Position numbers and translations under genes: made by a program. Below, one piece after another: positions 22,601-34,780 of a DNA stretch of 64,000 nucleotides. The notes beneath the pieces are model-generated. The model was given only the letters and a program-made list of their open reading frames with translations. It was not told where the DNA came from and searched no databases. Position 1 is the first letter of the stretch; every line of letters begins with the position of its first letter. The stretch lies in contig OW799234.1 in assembly GCA_941918925.1 (NCBI GenBank), forward strand, positions 118,953,128 to 119,017,127, given 5' to 3'. The DNA is from Phyto melanocephala. Lineage: Eukaryota; Arthropoda; Insecta; Diptera; Rhinophoridae.

Positions 22601-25600
22601 TTTATCTATCTATGTATGCAGATACGCTATTCAAAAGACACGGTATTTGAATAGTAGAAATAAAGATTGACTACAATATTTAAATCCCATACACTTTGCT
22701 ACAATTTGCTATAAACTTAGGAAGATATTATCCGATATCGGCTGAAATTGGAACAATTCCAATACATGCTTATTATGTTGTTTTATAATTCACAGATGAG
22801 TTTCGAAATAACACACAGTAACACACTGCAATTCGGAAAAGATTTGTAATAGAACTTTTTTATACGGAGTTTTTCAATTGCGAATTACGAGAATAGAGAA
22901 TATCTTAAACAAATACAGCTGATAATGAGCTGATTAGGTAAGACCTAGTTTCATGTGCCGCGATATGTAGTGTGGTGTCTCTCTTCGTGAGAGAGAAATA
23001 ATTTAGCTTGAAAAATCCTCAGCTTGATTTGATTTTTGTATTAATTTTTATATGTAAAGTTGAACTCAGTTGCTATATAAAATAGTTTTACAAAACCTTT
23101 TTGCTGAACAATTTTTTTTTAAATTAGAGAATAGTGCTGCAGGAAATTCCCATTAAAAAAATTTCATCGAAAAAAAGTTATTTACGAAACTTTTAGCGTG
23201 GATGACACTTTGTTCTCTGTATCGGTGAAATTATTATTACAGTTAAAGATTATTCTACTCCAAAACTTTTCTTTTGACATTTTATAATCTACCAAAGAAG
23301 AAGTCATCTTTTGATTGATTTGAAGAAAATACCGATAGGTCGAAGAAAAGGATTGGATTATTGCAACAAATTATAAGGGAAAGGCTGCATTCTCATCAGT
23401 AATACTATATAAATAATAAATATTTTTTTATAGGTATAATCTATATATTAAAATATATTATTTGAACTTTTCTATGTATTAAATTCTAATGTAAATCATT
23501 TTTATTTTGGCTTAAGTTCATTTATTCTATCAATTCAAACCCTTACATCTGAGCTACCCTTACATTAACAACAAATTTTCCTAAACATCGTAACCTGTCC
23601 AGGAACTTAATCGAATTATTCAAGCTTCATACTTACTTTGCGGGCAAGAACGTGGTATTCGTACACTATCCGAAGAGCTGACAAAATAGCTCAAATTTGA
23701 AGAATAATAAACTATTTTTCCTGAAAGTTTTATCTACAAGATAAGTTTGCCTTATCGTGTCTATTCTTACCTACGTACATATGTTGCGCTGTGCTATTCA
23801 AAGAAAATTATAATGTTTTTATCTTCTCTATATATGTAGTTATGTTCTCTAATTGGAATAGACAAAAAGGAAAATCCCGACAACCTCTAGAATATTTTTG
23901 AAAATTAGAGAATAATAGAAACATTGAATATTCTAAATCCCAGGTGTGGTAATGGAAATCTAGTTATCTATCCGATAAAATCCTAATTTTAGCAACCGTC
24001 AATATTAAAGAATGAGCCCAAATTCTTTTTAAGAATTCATAAAAAAAATCTAAAAAATTAACTTATTTCCTTGAAAACCCTTTACATACTTTCTCCTCAT
24101 GGATATTCTATAAGTTTATGCAAAAACATATGAAGGCTTTCACAATATTGTGGTTTAAAACACAGGCCATTTTTTCATCACACTCTCTTTAACAACAGAA
24201 AAAGGCCGACAAATAGATAAAGAGGGACATACATTGTGGAATTTTTCTATCAAATTTGTGGTAGCCGTTTGTCTAGACAGCTTTGATACTTACGGGAAAA
24301 ATAACATATGAATAAGTTGTTTAACAAAAACATAAGCGGCGGAAATGCAAATAAAATTAATTGATAATTTTTGTGATTTCCTTAAAAACAAAATTTAATA
24401 TCAATTATTGTAATGACAATTACTGTTAATAGATTAGAAACTTTAATTTATTTCTCCAGTTTTTCTAGAGGCACTTTTGCAAAATAGTGACACACATTTG
24501 TTCCATGATGTCATTAATTTGCGCTGTCATTTTTACTAAAAAAACATGCATGCATTTCTTGTGTCCACAGCCGCTTGGCTTGAAATAATTTGTGTATTTA
24601 TATTGACGTACAAATACAGATTTATGCATGGATGTTTGTTCATTGGAATGCCCAATACATGGACGATTTTTTTTTTAGCCTTTTGCAAATGAATCAAGAA
24701 TGATTGTGTGCTCGAGTATCGTTACGTCTTTAATGCATTTGTTTGTATCTCTCACTCTCTGGAGAAACATTTGTGAGATTTAATGTCATGATGCTGCCGC
24801 TTTTGTATCCTGTTGTTATTCAGTCCTGTATTACGCATTCATGCGAATCAGTTTAAATCCGCTTTGGAGGTATCAGTTATAAAGGCGCCAAAGGATGTTT
24901 GCTTACAAATTGCAATAATCGCATTCACAGGTGAATACACCTTAACCCTAACTCTTGTATGCCGTGCATATGTAAGTGAGTGCGGCATATTTATGTGTTG
25001 ATAGCAGGTGCGGATCCAGCTTAGTCATTTAGGAGGGTTAGGATTTTGTTTAAATGTGGGAATGAACTTATATGTGCCAAAAACTATTGAATATCAGAAA
25101 AAAGTTTTTGTGTTTGAGGGTTTGCTTAAATATCCTCTTTTGCTTCCCCTCTGGTTTTCAGCTGGGTTGATACATATTTTTGAATTAAGAAATGGTATGC
25201 ATTACATCAACATATGTAATCATATGTTTTATACTCACAATCATTTTATTTACCCAATTGGAAGTCTTACAGTTTTTCCTTTACATAATAGTTTAAAAAG
25301 TTCATAACTTAGTTTTAAATATTCAAACAATTTTTTTTTAAATTTCTATGTACAAAAAAGTAAAATAGTATAAGTAAAAGTATATTGAAACCATAGAACG
25401 AGGTCAGAAAAGGCTGGCGAAAGTGTAACAAAAAACCTCATTTGTAACCAACAATTGCAACGATATCAATGTATTGATTAAATGATACAAAAAATCCTCT
25501 AAGCTTTAAACCTACGTCTATTACATGGCCTTAGCACACAACTTATTTACGACTTATTAGAGACCCAATGGATCTTTATATCCGTAAGAATTAAATTAGG

Positions 25601-27394
25601 CGTGAAACTTATATGGATAACGTTTTTTCAGGGTGGGACACATATGTCCTGTTAGTATTACAGGGTGGGAAAAGGGTAAAATCACACAAAAAATAAATTT
25701 TTCAAATTGCGTTTTAGTCAACCTTAGAATGTGCTGAAGCAAAAAAATTTATACAGAAGGTTAAATTACAGCCTTTAAAAATAATATTTTTGATTTCGCT
25801 GGACGCATGTAGACTAGTCTACGGGCAGACGATTGCCGAGCTTTCGCTTTTCTTTGTATATATAAATATAATGATTTTCCAAACCGACCAGATCATTTGT
25901 ATAAAGTAGATGAATTACATGTTTCAGTAAAAGACTCAGCTATTTCGACCGGAACTTTCAAGAACGACACCTTTTGCCTATCCAACTCCGAAAGAAAAGT
26001 CGTTCAAATGAAAAATGAAATCTTCTTTGTAGTGGGTCTATCCGTCGTCTGCAGGAAAAAAATATAATAAAGACATTATCTGCTTAAAAAGATCAAATGG
26101 AGTAACTCATTTTATAGATACGTTGCTTAATAAGTTTCGATTCCACCATTAATCTTTTAGCGATAGTATATGATTTTACGACATAACGAACATACCTCCA
26201 AGTATTGTAACGATTTCACCAAAATCTGTTTCAATAAGTTTTTTTTTGTTTGATGCTAATACAGGCCATTCATAGATGCGCTAAGCGATAAACAAAGGTA
26301 TGTTTCTTTAAAATAATTGACAAACATTTTTATAGCTTGATGAGTAACAGATTTTATTGAAATAAACGATTCATTTGGTATGTCTCAAGCAATATTGGCT
26401 GCAGGATCATCACGTATAAATTCAGATAGGTGGTTGAGCATCCATACCACGAAGTATTTCCACTTACTTAGATGTCTCTTGCAAGACTAAAAAGATTATC
26501 ACTGTCAGTGGTGTGGTTTGAAGTAATTGAATAATTCTCGTCATTACCTTTGTTGAACGCAGTTTGAAATTCGCTGATCGCATCTCCATATTCTTGAAGT
26601 TGTGCACTTATTTCTTTTAAATTTAATTTCAATGTTGAAAGCCTAAGACATCACAAAATATAACTTTGTGATACATGATGCGAAACGTACTGCAGGGGCA
26701 TATTTATCCCATTTCGGGTACTTATGTGTCAAAATGTATTTTTCTCTCAAATCTTTTACAAAGCTGCTCAAATAATATTCGTAATGACTTATCACTTTCC
26801 GCACAATATTTTATTTTCGAAACAAAACGACTTGTGTGAAATAAATGTATTTTTTATATAAATGAGCCAGACGCTATTTAGAAAGAAATAAAGAAAAAAA
26901 AGCGATGGAAGCCAAGCGCGACCTAGATAACGAAATATTGCAAGTATTGTTAAAGGATACTAACTGAGACCTTGTGGCTTTCAGCTAACATGCTTTGGGA
27001 TACCAAGGTCCTGCAAGGTCAGTTTTTTCAATAGTTGAGTTTATAGAAATTTTATTTTTTTTGGAAGTAAAATATTTTAAATAAGCAGAAGGGTTTAATA
27101 AGCTGACTCAGCTGATCAAGGTTCGTACTAAAGAACACAATATACGCATTTTATACATCATAAGCTTTCCGCCACGCTTTTGGCGCATTAAATAACACAA
27201 GTTGAAAGATGGCACTCAATATGTAAATGTCATCGATAACCGAAATTCAAATTTTATTTAATATTTTATTATTTTTTTTTTTATTATTAAATTTTATAGT
27301 TGCCAATTATTTATAGAATTATTACTATAAAATATCCTTCTTTTAATAATTTTTTTTGTGTAAAAATACAAGCAAATATATACACAAGTACACG
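22601..27394. other. Mostly unique DNA, with a possible unidentified coding relic
   Basis: No clear gene. On the minus strand between about 26,760 and 26,000 there are runs with balanced composition (KYPKWDKYAPAVRFASCITK and NESFISIKSVTHQAIKMF-like pieces) broken by stops. They look like an old protein-coding relic, but I could not name the family. The 24.5-25.0 kb part is richer in CA/TG words and reads like ordinary fly regulatory or intergenic DNA. Confidence 0.35.
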
Positions 27395-27500
27395 ATTGTG
27401 TATATTTCCATGGTTCAAGCTGAGTTAGTCTGAAATTGAGAACTGTCATATGAAATGCAAAAAAAAAGAAATACTTGACATTTAGGTGTGGTTCACATTC
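27395..27500 (-). mobile_element. M1 mariner 5'-end fragment
   Basis: On the minus strand GTGAACCACACCTAAATGTC, then TCTCAATTTCAGACTAACTC and TTGAACCATGGAA match the region just inside the M1 5' end. The terminal repeat and the rest are missing. Confidence 0.65.
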
Positions 27501-29138
27501 ATTATTCACATTTATTATTTTAACAGTTTTTGCTTGAAAATCAACAAACATTTTAATAAACTATTGTAAAATCCTTAACCATGTCAGGACGCATTGTAGG
27601 TACAGTTAATATTTTAATGACGATTCTAAAAAATAACGAAAAATTATCGAAATATATTGAATGCCGTTATTGGATACTACTTCAATTATATTTAATATTT
27701 TTTTATTGGATGACTAAATCTAAATAAGACTTCTGATATTTCATATCTTTCACACGTAATGACAAATCAATTCAAAGCACAAGGTAGCCCTCTCAAAAAA
27801 AAGTAAAATCAATTAGTGCGTTCAGTAAGTGAACCAGTAAAAAAAAAAGTTGTGGACGAAAAATGCTCCATTCGCCTTAATTCGACATCTTGTTCCATAA
27901 CTTAGCTGGAGTCCAACCACTTTGTGTAAACAATTTGTCTAAAGATCTTAGTTAACATTAATCAGAAAATTGATTTGAATTGAATTGAAAATTTTTTGTA
28001 GAACTTTTCTGTTAATAATAAAACAAACTTTTATTTAAATGATTGTACTAATAAGAAGAACATTATATGATAAACCAAAAGACATGACTGATACCTCTAG
28101 TAAATCTATGTTACATGTGAGTCCTTACGTAACAACATGCGAATTAAATTAAAAAAAAAACCGAGTAGATGTAAGAATTAATTAAAAAACTTTAGCTTAT
28201 ACCACACATGTGCGTACAATGTGTGTTTTAATGTATTAATAAATTACGTAAGAACGAACTAAAACGTCTGTTTACGCTGATTCTAAATTACGTCAAATCA
28301 TACAAATTCAGCTGTTGCTAATGACGAATATCTGTCGCCAAATAACACAGACGAGTGCAAATAATTAAACCATAATTATTCTTTCGTTTTTCCTTTTCCA
28401 AGAAATATTTGCACATCATGAAAGCATGTGTGGGGAGAGCATAGAAAAGAAGAACTTATAAAAAAACGAAATAAATAAAACTTTTCACATAAAAGTTTTA
28501 TCATTTTGTTAAATGTTTGCATGCGTGCATCAGTGCATCAGTGTGGTGTGATTATGTTTTATAGCTAAACAATATTTGTTTGTATATTTCTCTGCATAAA
28601 TATTTTCGTATGCATAGAAAAATATTAATTTCATTTAATCTAATGCATACACTTTAAGCTGCCATAAACAAAACAAAAACAAATAACAAAAACGTTAAAT
28701 AAATAAACAAACAAACAAACACACACATGCATACACACATATATTTGGCTATGCAAATCATGTGTTTTTATTTAAAAAAAAAAATTTTTAATAACAAAAA
28801 GTATATTGTTGTTATTTTTCTAACATAAAAAAAAGAAACAATTGCTTCCAATAAAAGCATCGTCATCAACACTTGGTGCAGGCAACAGCAAGAGCTCATC
28901 ATCATCATCATCATAAACAACAAATTGAGAAAATACTATACATATTTAGTTTTGAAAAGTAATTTAAACCAGAAGCAGAATAAACAAATATTTAGATGCA
29001 CGTGTGCAATATGCTTAATTTTCATATGGAAATTGAAGAGGGTTGTTACGTAAGCTTTCGAATTTAAACATTCAGCAAGAAAAATTGTTCAATTTACAAC
29101 CTTGTATTATATTCTGCATTGTCTATTGAATTACAGTT
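27501..29138. other. Unique AT-rich DNA, no gene recognised
   Basis: No coding gene supported. Holds a CAT microsatellite (28,897-28,914) and a run of CAAA/CACA words near 28,690-28,740. A short start-like context (AACCATGTCAGG at about 27,579) is discussed as a finding. Confidence 0.4.
28897..28914. repeat. (CAT)6 microsatellite
   Basis: Six tandem CAT units. Confidence 0.9.
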
Positions 29139-29141
29139 TTA

Positions 29142-29258
29142 GGGCCGTATTCATAAAAAAAATTTTAGGTTTATTGAAGGCTTATTTGACAAATTTCTCT
29201 ACAACATCTGCCAAATAAGCCTTTAATAAACCTAAAATATTTTTCATGAATACGGCGC
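29142..29258. mobile_element. Tourist-like hairpin MITE, 117 bp
   Basis: GGGCCGTATTCAT at the left is inverted as ATGAATACGGCGC at the right, and the arms continue (TTTTAGGTTTATT / AATAAACCTAAAA, AAGGCTTATTTG / CAAATAAGCCTT) to a short central loop. TTA lies on both sides (29,139-29,141 and 29,259-29,261), matching the 3-bp target duplication of PIF/Harbinger elements. No coding. It would form a nearly complete hairpin. Confidence 0.75.
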
Positions 29259-29814
29259 TTAGTTTACTTACTTGTGAACACAATTTCTCTTATATCGGTG
29301 TATGCTTGTATTGCAATAACTCAAAGAATATTAAACGTCAGGAATGGGAAATTTGATCAAATCTTACATCTGCAGAGCTATAGAAAATTTTTGAAAACAA
29401 TTTTTAGTAAAAAATTTTAGCAAAGATAAAAAAGTCATCAAAACATTTAAGATACAAATTATTAAAATTATTTTTTTTATTTTGGTAAAAAAATATATTT
29501 ATTGATCCTGAAAAAAAAATTTAATTTTCCATCCCTGTATGAATTTAATACACCACTTAAAAAACAAAAAAATTCTTGCAATAGAAATTTTATAATCACA
29601 AATGAAAAGTTCGATTGCAGGAACTGAACCATTTGATTGGCAATGAATGTGATCTTCTGTTTTCTGGTTGTACTTATATATAGCAGCATCGATTGTGAGT
29701 ACTAAAATTGTTGCCAATCCCCTTGTTTTTTTATGATAGTAGAATTTAATGATGTTATTTATAGAACTTCATTTATTGCAATAAACATTTTATAGCCAAA
29801 AAAGAAGAAAAGAA

Positions 29815-29955
29815 ATGTTTTAGCAGAAGGACAGATGTACAGACTTAGCTGGATCGTTCCATAAAAAACCACGACCTAGAAAATGCAATCCTTCTTGGTG
29901 AAAGAATTTTTTGATGTGCTGCAAACGGAATATAAAATGAATATACCCCCAGATC
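29815..29955 (+). repeat. Decayed 3' end of a family-1 element
   Basis: AGAAGGACAGATGTACAGAC, TTAGCTGGATCGTTC, then GTGCTGCAAACGGAATATAA and ATGAATATACCCCCAG follow the order of the family-1 3' end. The terminal hairpin is lost. Confidence 0.6.
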
Positions 29956-30679
29956 AACTGGCGCGTAGAGAGCGAAAGAGCTTAAAAAAAAATTATTAAT
30001 GTTTTCTTAACTATTTTTTAACAACATGTGCAATATAAAATACAGAAAGCTACATATTTCGAAAAAGATTTTAGTTCCCTACCCTCGTATAAAACTACTT
30101 CTAACTTAATTTTTATTATTCTATCATACATTTTGCAAAATCATCAAATTTATTACTATCTAAAATAATAACGATTTAATCTAAATATGTTTGTGAATTG
30201 AAAGTTTTACACTGTTTTGTAGAATATATTGGCGAACATTTTGGTATATGTTACAACAAATTAGTTTTGTAAAAATTTTATTAAAATTAAATAAATGCAT
30301 AAGTGTGAACATATTTTTTTCCCCCGAAACAATATTGAAAATGATCATTAATTGCAGTGGAAAACGAATATATTTTTAAATAATATTTTTGTTGAAAGCT
30401 TGTATTGAATTTAATTATACAGAACGTTACTTTTGCTAAATACAACAACAGTTATTTATTTAAAAAATAAGTTTCTTATGAAATTACTTTAGTAAAATTT
30501 TAGTTTAAGCTAAAGTAAATAAATATTATTTGTGTTAAACACACTCTAATGCACAACCAACCAATTAAAATGTTATTTAACTCTTGTACTTAGTAGTGCT
30601 ATTTATTAACTCGGAGCAAATAAAATTATTAAATTGCGTCTGAAATAAGATAATTCCTTTTAAAACTTGCACAACTACG
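29956..30679. other. AT-rich DNA, nothing recognised
   Basis: No coding or element ends that I can support. Confidence 0.4.
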
Positions 30680-31094
30680 CCAGCAATCCTAATATATAGC
30701 GATTTAGCCCATTTTAAATACCAAACAAACCGTGTATATAACAAGTATTCTTATTTGATACTTTATTTTCTTATTTCGGTTTGATCTCTATCGTGCTTCA
30801 ACAAAGGGGCAGACGGACGTACATGGCTATTTCCCCCAAAAATTAAAGCAGGTCTTAGAAAATATATTTCTTTTTTAAAGTCTAAAATGGATATTTCAAT
30901 GTGTTTCAAACGGAATGACATAATTACGCACTGTACGCACTGGAAAACGTCAACTAATTAAATCCCCGGGTGTTGACGTTATACAAATTGTTGACGTTTA
31001 TGAATGTAGAAACTTTTAATAGAAAACATATTGATAGTGTGCTTTAAAACGTTTTTATTGACTATAAACTTAAACGAAACATAAACAAATACAA

Positions 31095-31594
31095 ACAAGT
31101 AAGAGCACTATATTCGGCTGTGCCGAATCTTTTATACCCACCACCAATTTTATGTACATTTAAAGCACAATATTTATTATTTTGTTAATCGCTATGGAAT
31201 AATCTCTTTATAATAAAATATGTATCCCTTTCTTTGTAGAGGGTGGTTAAATTTTAAGGGCCGATGTTGAAGGTGAACTACACCTAGTCTTTAGATTTGT
31301 TTTCTGCATTTCACTTGACTTTTCTCAATCTCAAACTTACTCAATTTGATCCGTAGAAAGATACGCAAATGAGCAACGCTTTAAAGCTATTCAGGTTTTT
31401 TATGAAAATGGGCGTTCAAATCAAAATGCATTTTGTGCACTTCGTAATTATTACGGTCAACATAATCGTTCAAATTCGTCCACAGTCGGGAGAAATGTAA
31501 AAAATATTTAAATTTCTGCAAAACAGGTCTGTATAAAATGTTAGAAAATCTGCGAATGCCTTCTTAGTTCGTTGAATGGGAACCATTGCTGTTT
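31095..31594 (+). mobile_element. Family-1 5' fragment with nested M1
   Basis: ACAAGTAAGAGCACTATA, the TTCGGC-TGT-GCCGAA hairpin and TATACCCACCACCA, then CTTTCTTTGTA and the M1 remnant. It stops inside M1 near 31,594, where the surrounding inverted-repeat element resumes. Confidence 0.75.
31239..31594 (+). mobile_element. M1 remnant, 3' end missing
   Basis: GAGGGTGGTTAAATTTTAAG start at the same TA as in A, B and E; ends abruptly within the transposase-derived part. Confidence 0.75.
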
Positions 31595-31662
31595 TAGTGT
31601 TGACGTTTTCCCGAGTGCACTTTAATATTCCCATTCACCATTTTTTCGTGGTGGGTATAAAA

Positions 31663-32594
31663 TTGCTGCTACCTGGTGTAATCAGTTGAAAAAAAATCGT
31701 AGGAATAATATTATTATTATTATTAAAAGCAACAATTATTTTGCAAAAATTCCCAAATTAAGAACTCTACTAACAAGTTATGCCATTTGTGGTTTAATAT
31801 TATTACCGCTTTGAGGGATTTTCTTGTATAAACATTAACCTGTTTCTAGCGAATGATAGTTGGTTTAGTGTGGCGGTGTTAGTAATATTCTACTATTTGC
31901 TTTACTATACCAATACTTTCATACAAAGTTCATACAAAAATTTCATTACTAAAGTAAAACATGAGTGTTGTTGGTAAAGTACGTGCAGCATGTGCTTTAT
32001 GTGATGATACTTGGAAATTGCAAATAAATATATTTGTATAGGCTTTTCAATGCGTACACAGATCTATGTGTATGTGCTATATATATATTAATTACATATA
32101 ACTAAATACCCTTACATTTGGCGGTGTAACCATAACCTTTGTTAACCTTTCAAAAAAAAAAAAAATTACAAGCAATATCTACATTGTGAAAATATGAAGA
32201 AGAGTCTTGTCCATTTATTAATTTATATTTAAAATTTTTAATATTTCCAATTTATTAAAAGTTTCTTATATCGTATAAAATACTTGACAAAGTTTTAAAT
32301 CAAGAAATTTCATATTTATAAATTACTAAACTATAACAATTTATATATAAAAGGAATATTTGGTTGATTACCTTTACCTTTGATATAATTATTAAAAATG
32401 TTCGCAGAGAAAAATTCTCTCTTCATCATAAATTCTCTCTATTATTCTCGTATTCTTATAATTTTTCTTTCAAATCTAATTAAGGAAATTTTCTGTTTTT
32501 TTTTTTGATATATTATTCTGAATTAAAAAAAATAATACTTTCCGTGTATCCTCGTACACATATAAATACTTAAGCATGAATTTTTATTATAAAT
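31663..32594. other. AT-rich DNA, nothing recognised
   Basis: A short ATT microsatellite (about 31,707-31,724) and no other supported feature. Confidence 0.4.
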
Positions 32595-33010
32595 GTTTAA
32601 GTTTGTTTTTATACCCTCTACACGACAGTGTAAAAGAGTATACATAGGTTTGTCATTCCGTGTGAAATTTCTGTCCGTCATTACAAAAATAACAAAAGGC
32701 ATATGTATGTACGTATTTCATATTGATCAGATGATCCAATGCATTATAAGATATATCAACATATTTTTTAAAATTTTTTATAAACTTCACAAAATCAATT
32801 CAGGAATTACATTCCCATAATATGGTAGAAATAGCCCCTGGCTATACTTTGTGGTATTTTGTGTCATGTCCATATATGCCTACAATGATCAAAATCCCTC
32901 ACAGAAATCACATGTGGGAAATATCAATTTTTAAGAATTTTTTAAAAACTTCACAAAATCAATTCAGGACTTCCATTTTCATAATATGGTAGAAATAGCC
33001 CCTGTCTATG
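32595..33010 (-). repeat. Third mini-me-like family: 3' end and 164-bp tandem repeat
   Basis: TTTTATACCCTCTACACGAC, then GTGTAAAAGAGTATACATAG and GTTTGTCATTCCGTGTGAAA resemble the 3' terminus of mini-me-like elements read on the minus strand. Behind it CTTCACAAAATCAATTCAGG occurs at 32,785 and 32,949 with ATATGGTAGAAATAGCCCCT after each, giving a 164-bp tandem duplication. Confidence 0.6.
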
Positions 33011-33315
33011 CTTGCTATTGCATGACAACTTTGTATTTTCCGAAAAGGATAAATATTTTATACAAAAAACACTCTTTACAAATATTTTATTATCTACAGA
33101 TTAAAAATTTTCTGTTTCTGTGCTTATTTTAGAGGTGTGTGCTATAAATTCTACTTAACTTTTTTCTGTACTATTCCTATATAAAAATATCTTTATTTAT
33201 AAAAACCAACTAATTTTAAAGTATTAATATTAGTTCTGTTAAGTAGTTAGTTAACCTACTAGCTTTATGTCTATGGTTTTAAATTTCAAATTTATCTTCA
33301 CACATTTTTATTTTT
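33011..33315. other. AT-rich spacer, nothing recognised
   Basis: No supported feature. Confidence 0.4.
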
Positions 33316-33628
33316 ATACCCGCCAACAAAAAAATGGTTGGGGTGTGTTCATTTTCTCATTCTGTATGGATGTCCGTCTGTCCGTCTATCCATCTGTCCA
33401 TCTGTTGAAAACACGATAGAGCTCGAACCTAAAGAGCTAGGGCTCAAATTTGCCAGAATATTTCCTATACACATTTCTTTGGTATTGAAAATGGACTAAA
33501 TTTTAATATTAGTTAGAAAGCTATAGCACGTAATGCAAGAGAAGGTAAGAAAAATCATGTCTTTCCAACATCAAATAAAGTACAATTGTGTCCAAACGCA
33601 TTAACGTAGAGCCTAGTAATTTCTAACG

Positions 33629-34602
33629 TATATACCGCCACCAAAAAAATGGTGGGGGTATATTCATTTTGTCATTCCGTTTGCAATACATCGAAATATC
33701 CATTTTAGACCCCAAAAAGTATATATATTCTAAATTGGGGTTTGATTTGATGACGACCTAGCTATGTCCGTCCGTCTGTTGAAAGCACGATAGAGGTCGC
33801 ACCGAAAAAGCTAGAATTTGCCAGAATCTTTCTTATAGACAAGGTTTGTTTCGTATTGAAAATGGACTAAATCGGAATATTAGGAAGAGAGTTATAGCGC
33901 GTAATGCAAGAGTAGGTCGAAAAAACCGTGTCCTTCGAACATCGAATAAAATGCAATTGTGTCCAAACGCATTAACGTATAGTCATGAAACTACGAATAT
34001 ATATTTCTCGAGTCAAAACAATATTTCTCCGCGAAAATTTCTTAAATTAATGCATTAGGAAAGGAGTTATAGACCAAAATGTACGAAAATTAATACCGCG
34101 CAGTGTATTTTTCGGTATATTTAAAATTTAAAACCTAATAAAAGGGACAAAATAAGATGTACGATTCTGAAATTTTTACACTTTGCTTTTTGGTGAGAGG
34201 CTTTGTTGTAACGAAAAATCAATGTGACACGCCCAATTTTACGCCCACCTTCCATATAACATTTTGCCACAAATTCATATAATTCCTCTATGAATAAAGG
34301 ACTAAGTTACATTCATTAGTAGAAATAATTTCGACACGCCTACTATAACGCCCACTTTTCACGTTATTTACTGTTAATGAAATTTAAAAGCTCATAATGA
34401 TTTTAATTTTGATCTCATAGCTGAAGTACCTGTATTTTTGCTTTTGTGCTCTTATTTGATTTGCAGTGGGATCCCGGGATAGTAAAAAATAAATCTCGCA
34501 TTCCCGGGAAACAAAAATTTTTGGGAAAAAGCTATAAAAGAACGGAAAATTGGTGCTGGGTATAAAAGATTCGGCGCAGCCGAATATAGTGCTCTTACTT
34601 GT
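33629..34602 (-). mobile_element. Element J: short family-1 element inserted in element I
   Basis: The minus-strand 3' end with CCACCA-T6-TGGTGG is at about 33,632 and the 5' end (TTCGGC-TGC-GCCGAA hairpin, ACAAG) at 34,602. One GTGGGCG unit remains. The 5' part carries the TTCAGCTATGAGATC module and two CCCGGGA words shared with element C instead of the usual AAAGCACAATATTTATT region. Confidence 0.75.
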
Positions 34603-34780
34603 TTTGTTAGAAGAAGCTTTATTGACACGCCTACTTTAACGCCCACTTTTATTGAAAGACTAAATTTACGAAAATATTTTACTAGCATATCGAAGTTATA
34701 CAAAGAAAGTGATACATATTTTAGTTTAAGAGATTATTCCACGGCGATTAATAAAATAATAAATTTTATGCTTTAATAGC

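Larger units (their letters stand above)
30937..31618. mobile_element. Inverted-repeat element within the family-1 relic
   Basis: GCACTGGAAAACGTCAAC at the left is matched inverted by GTTGACGTTTTCCCGAGTGC at the right. Internal GTTGACGTT words recur near 30,971 and 30,992. Most of its body is now a family-1 5' fragment carrying M1. The CACT start recalls CACTA-type elements, but no target duplication was seen, so the class is open. Confidence 0.5.
30680..31662 (+). mobile_element. Old family-1 element 3' end, split by a nested insertion
   Basis: From 30,690 the sequence follows the family-1 3' region (GCGATTTAGCCCATTTTAAA, CAGACGGACGTACATGGC, GTTTCAAACGGAATGACA) up to about 30,925. It resumes near 31,622 with TAATATTCCCATTCACCA-TTTTTTCG-TGGTGGGTATAA, the terminal hairpin. 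The gap is filled by the element at 30,937-31,618. Confidence 0.6.

Noticed and set aside
25008..25307. 99-codon frame at 25.0-25.3 kb
   Set aside because: No motif recognised and composition near background; kept as unannotated DNA.
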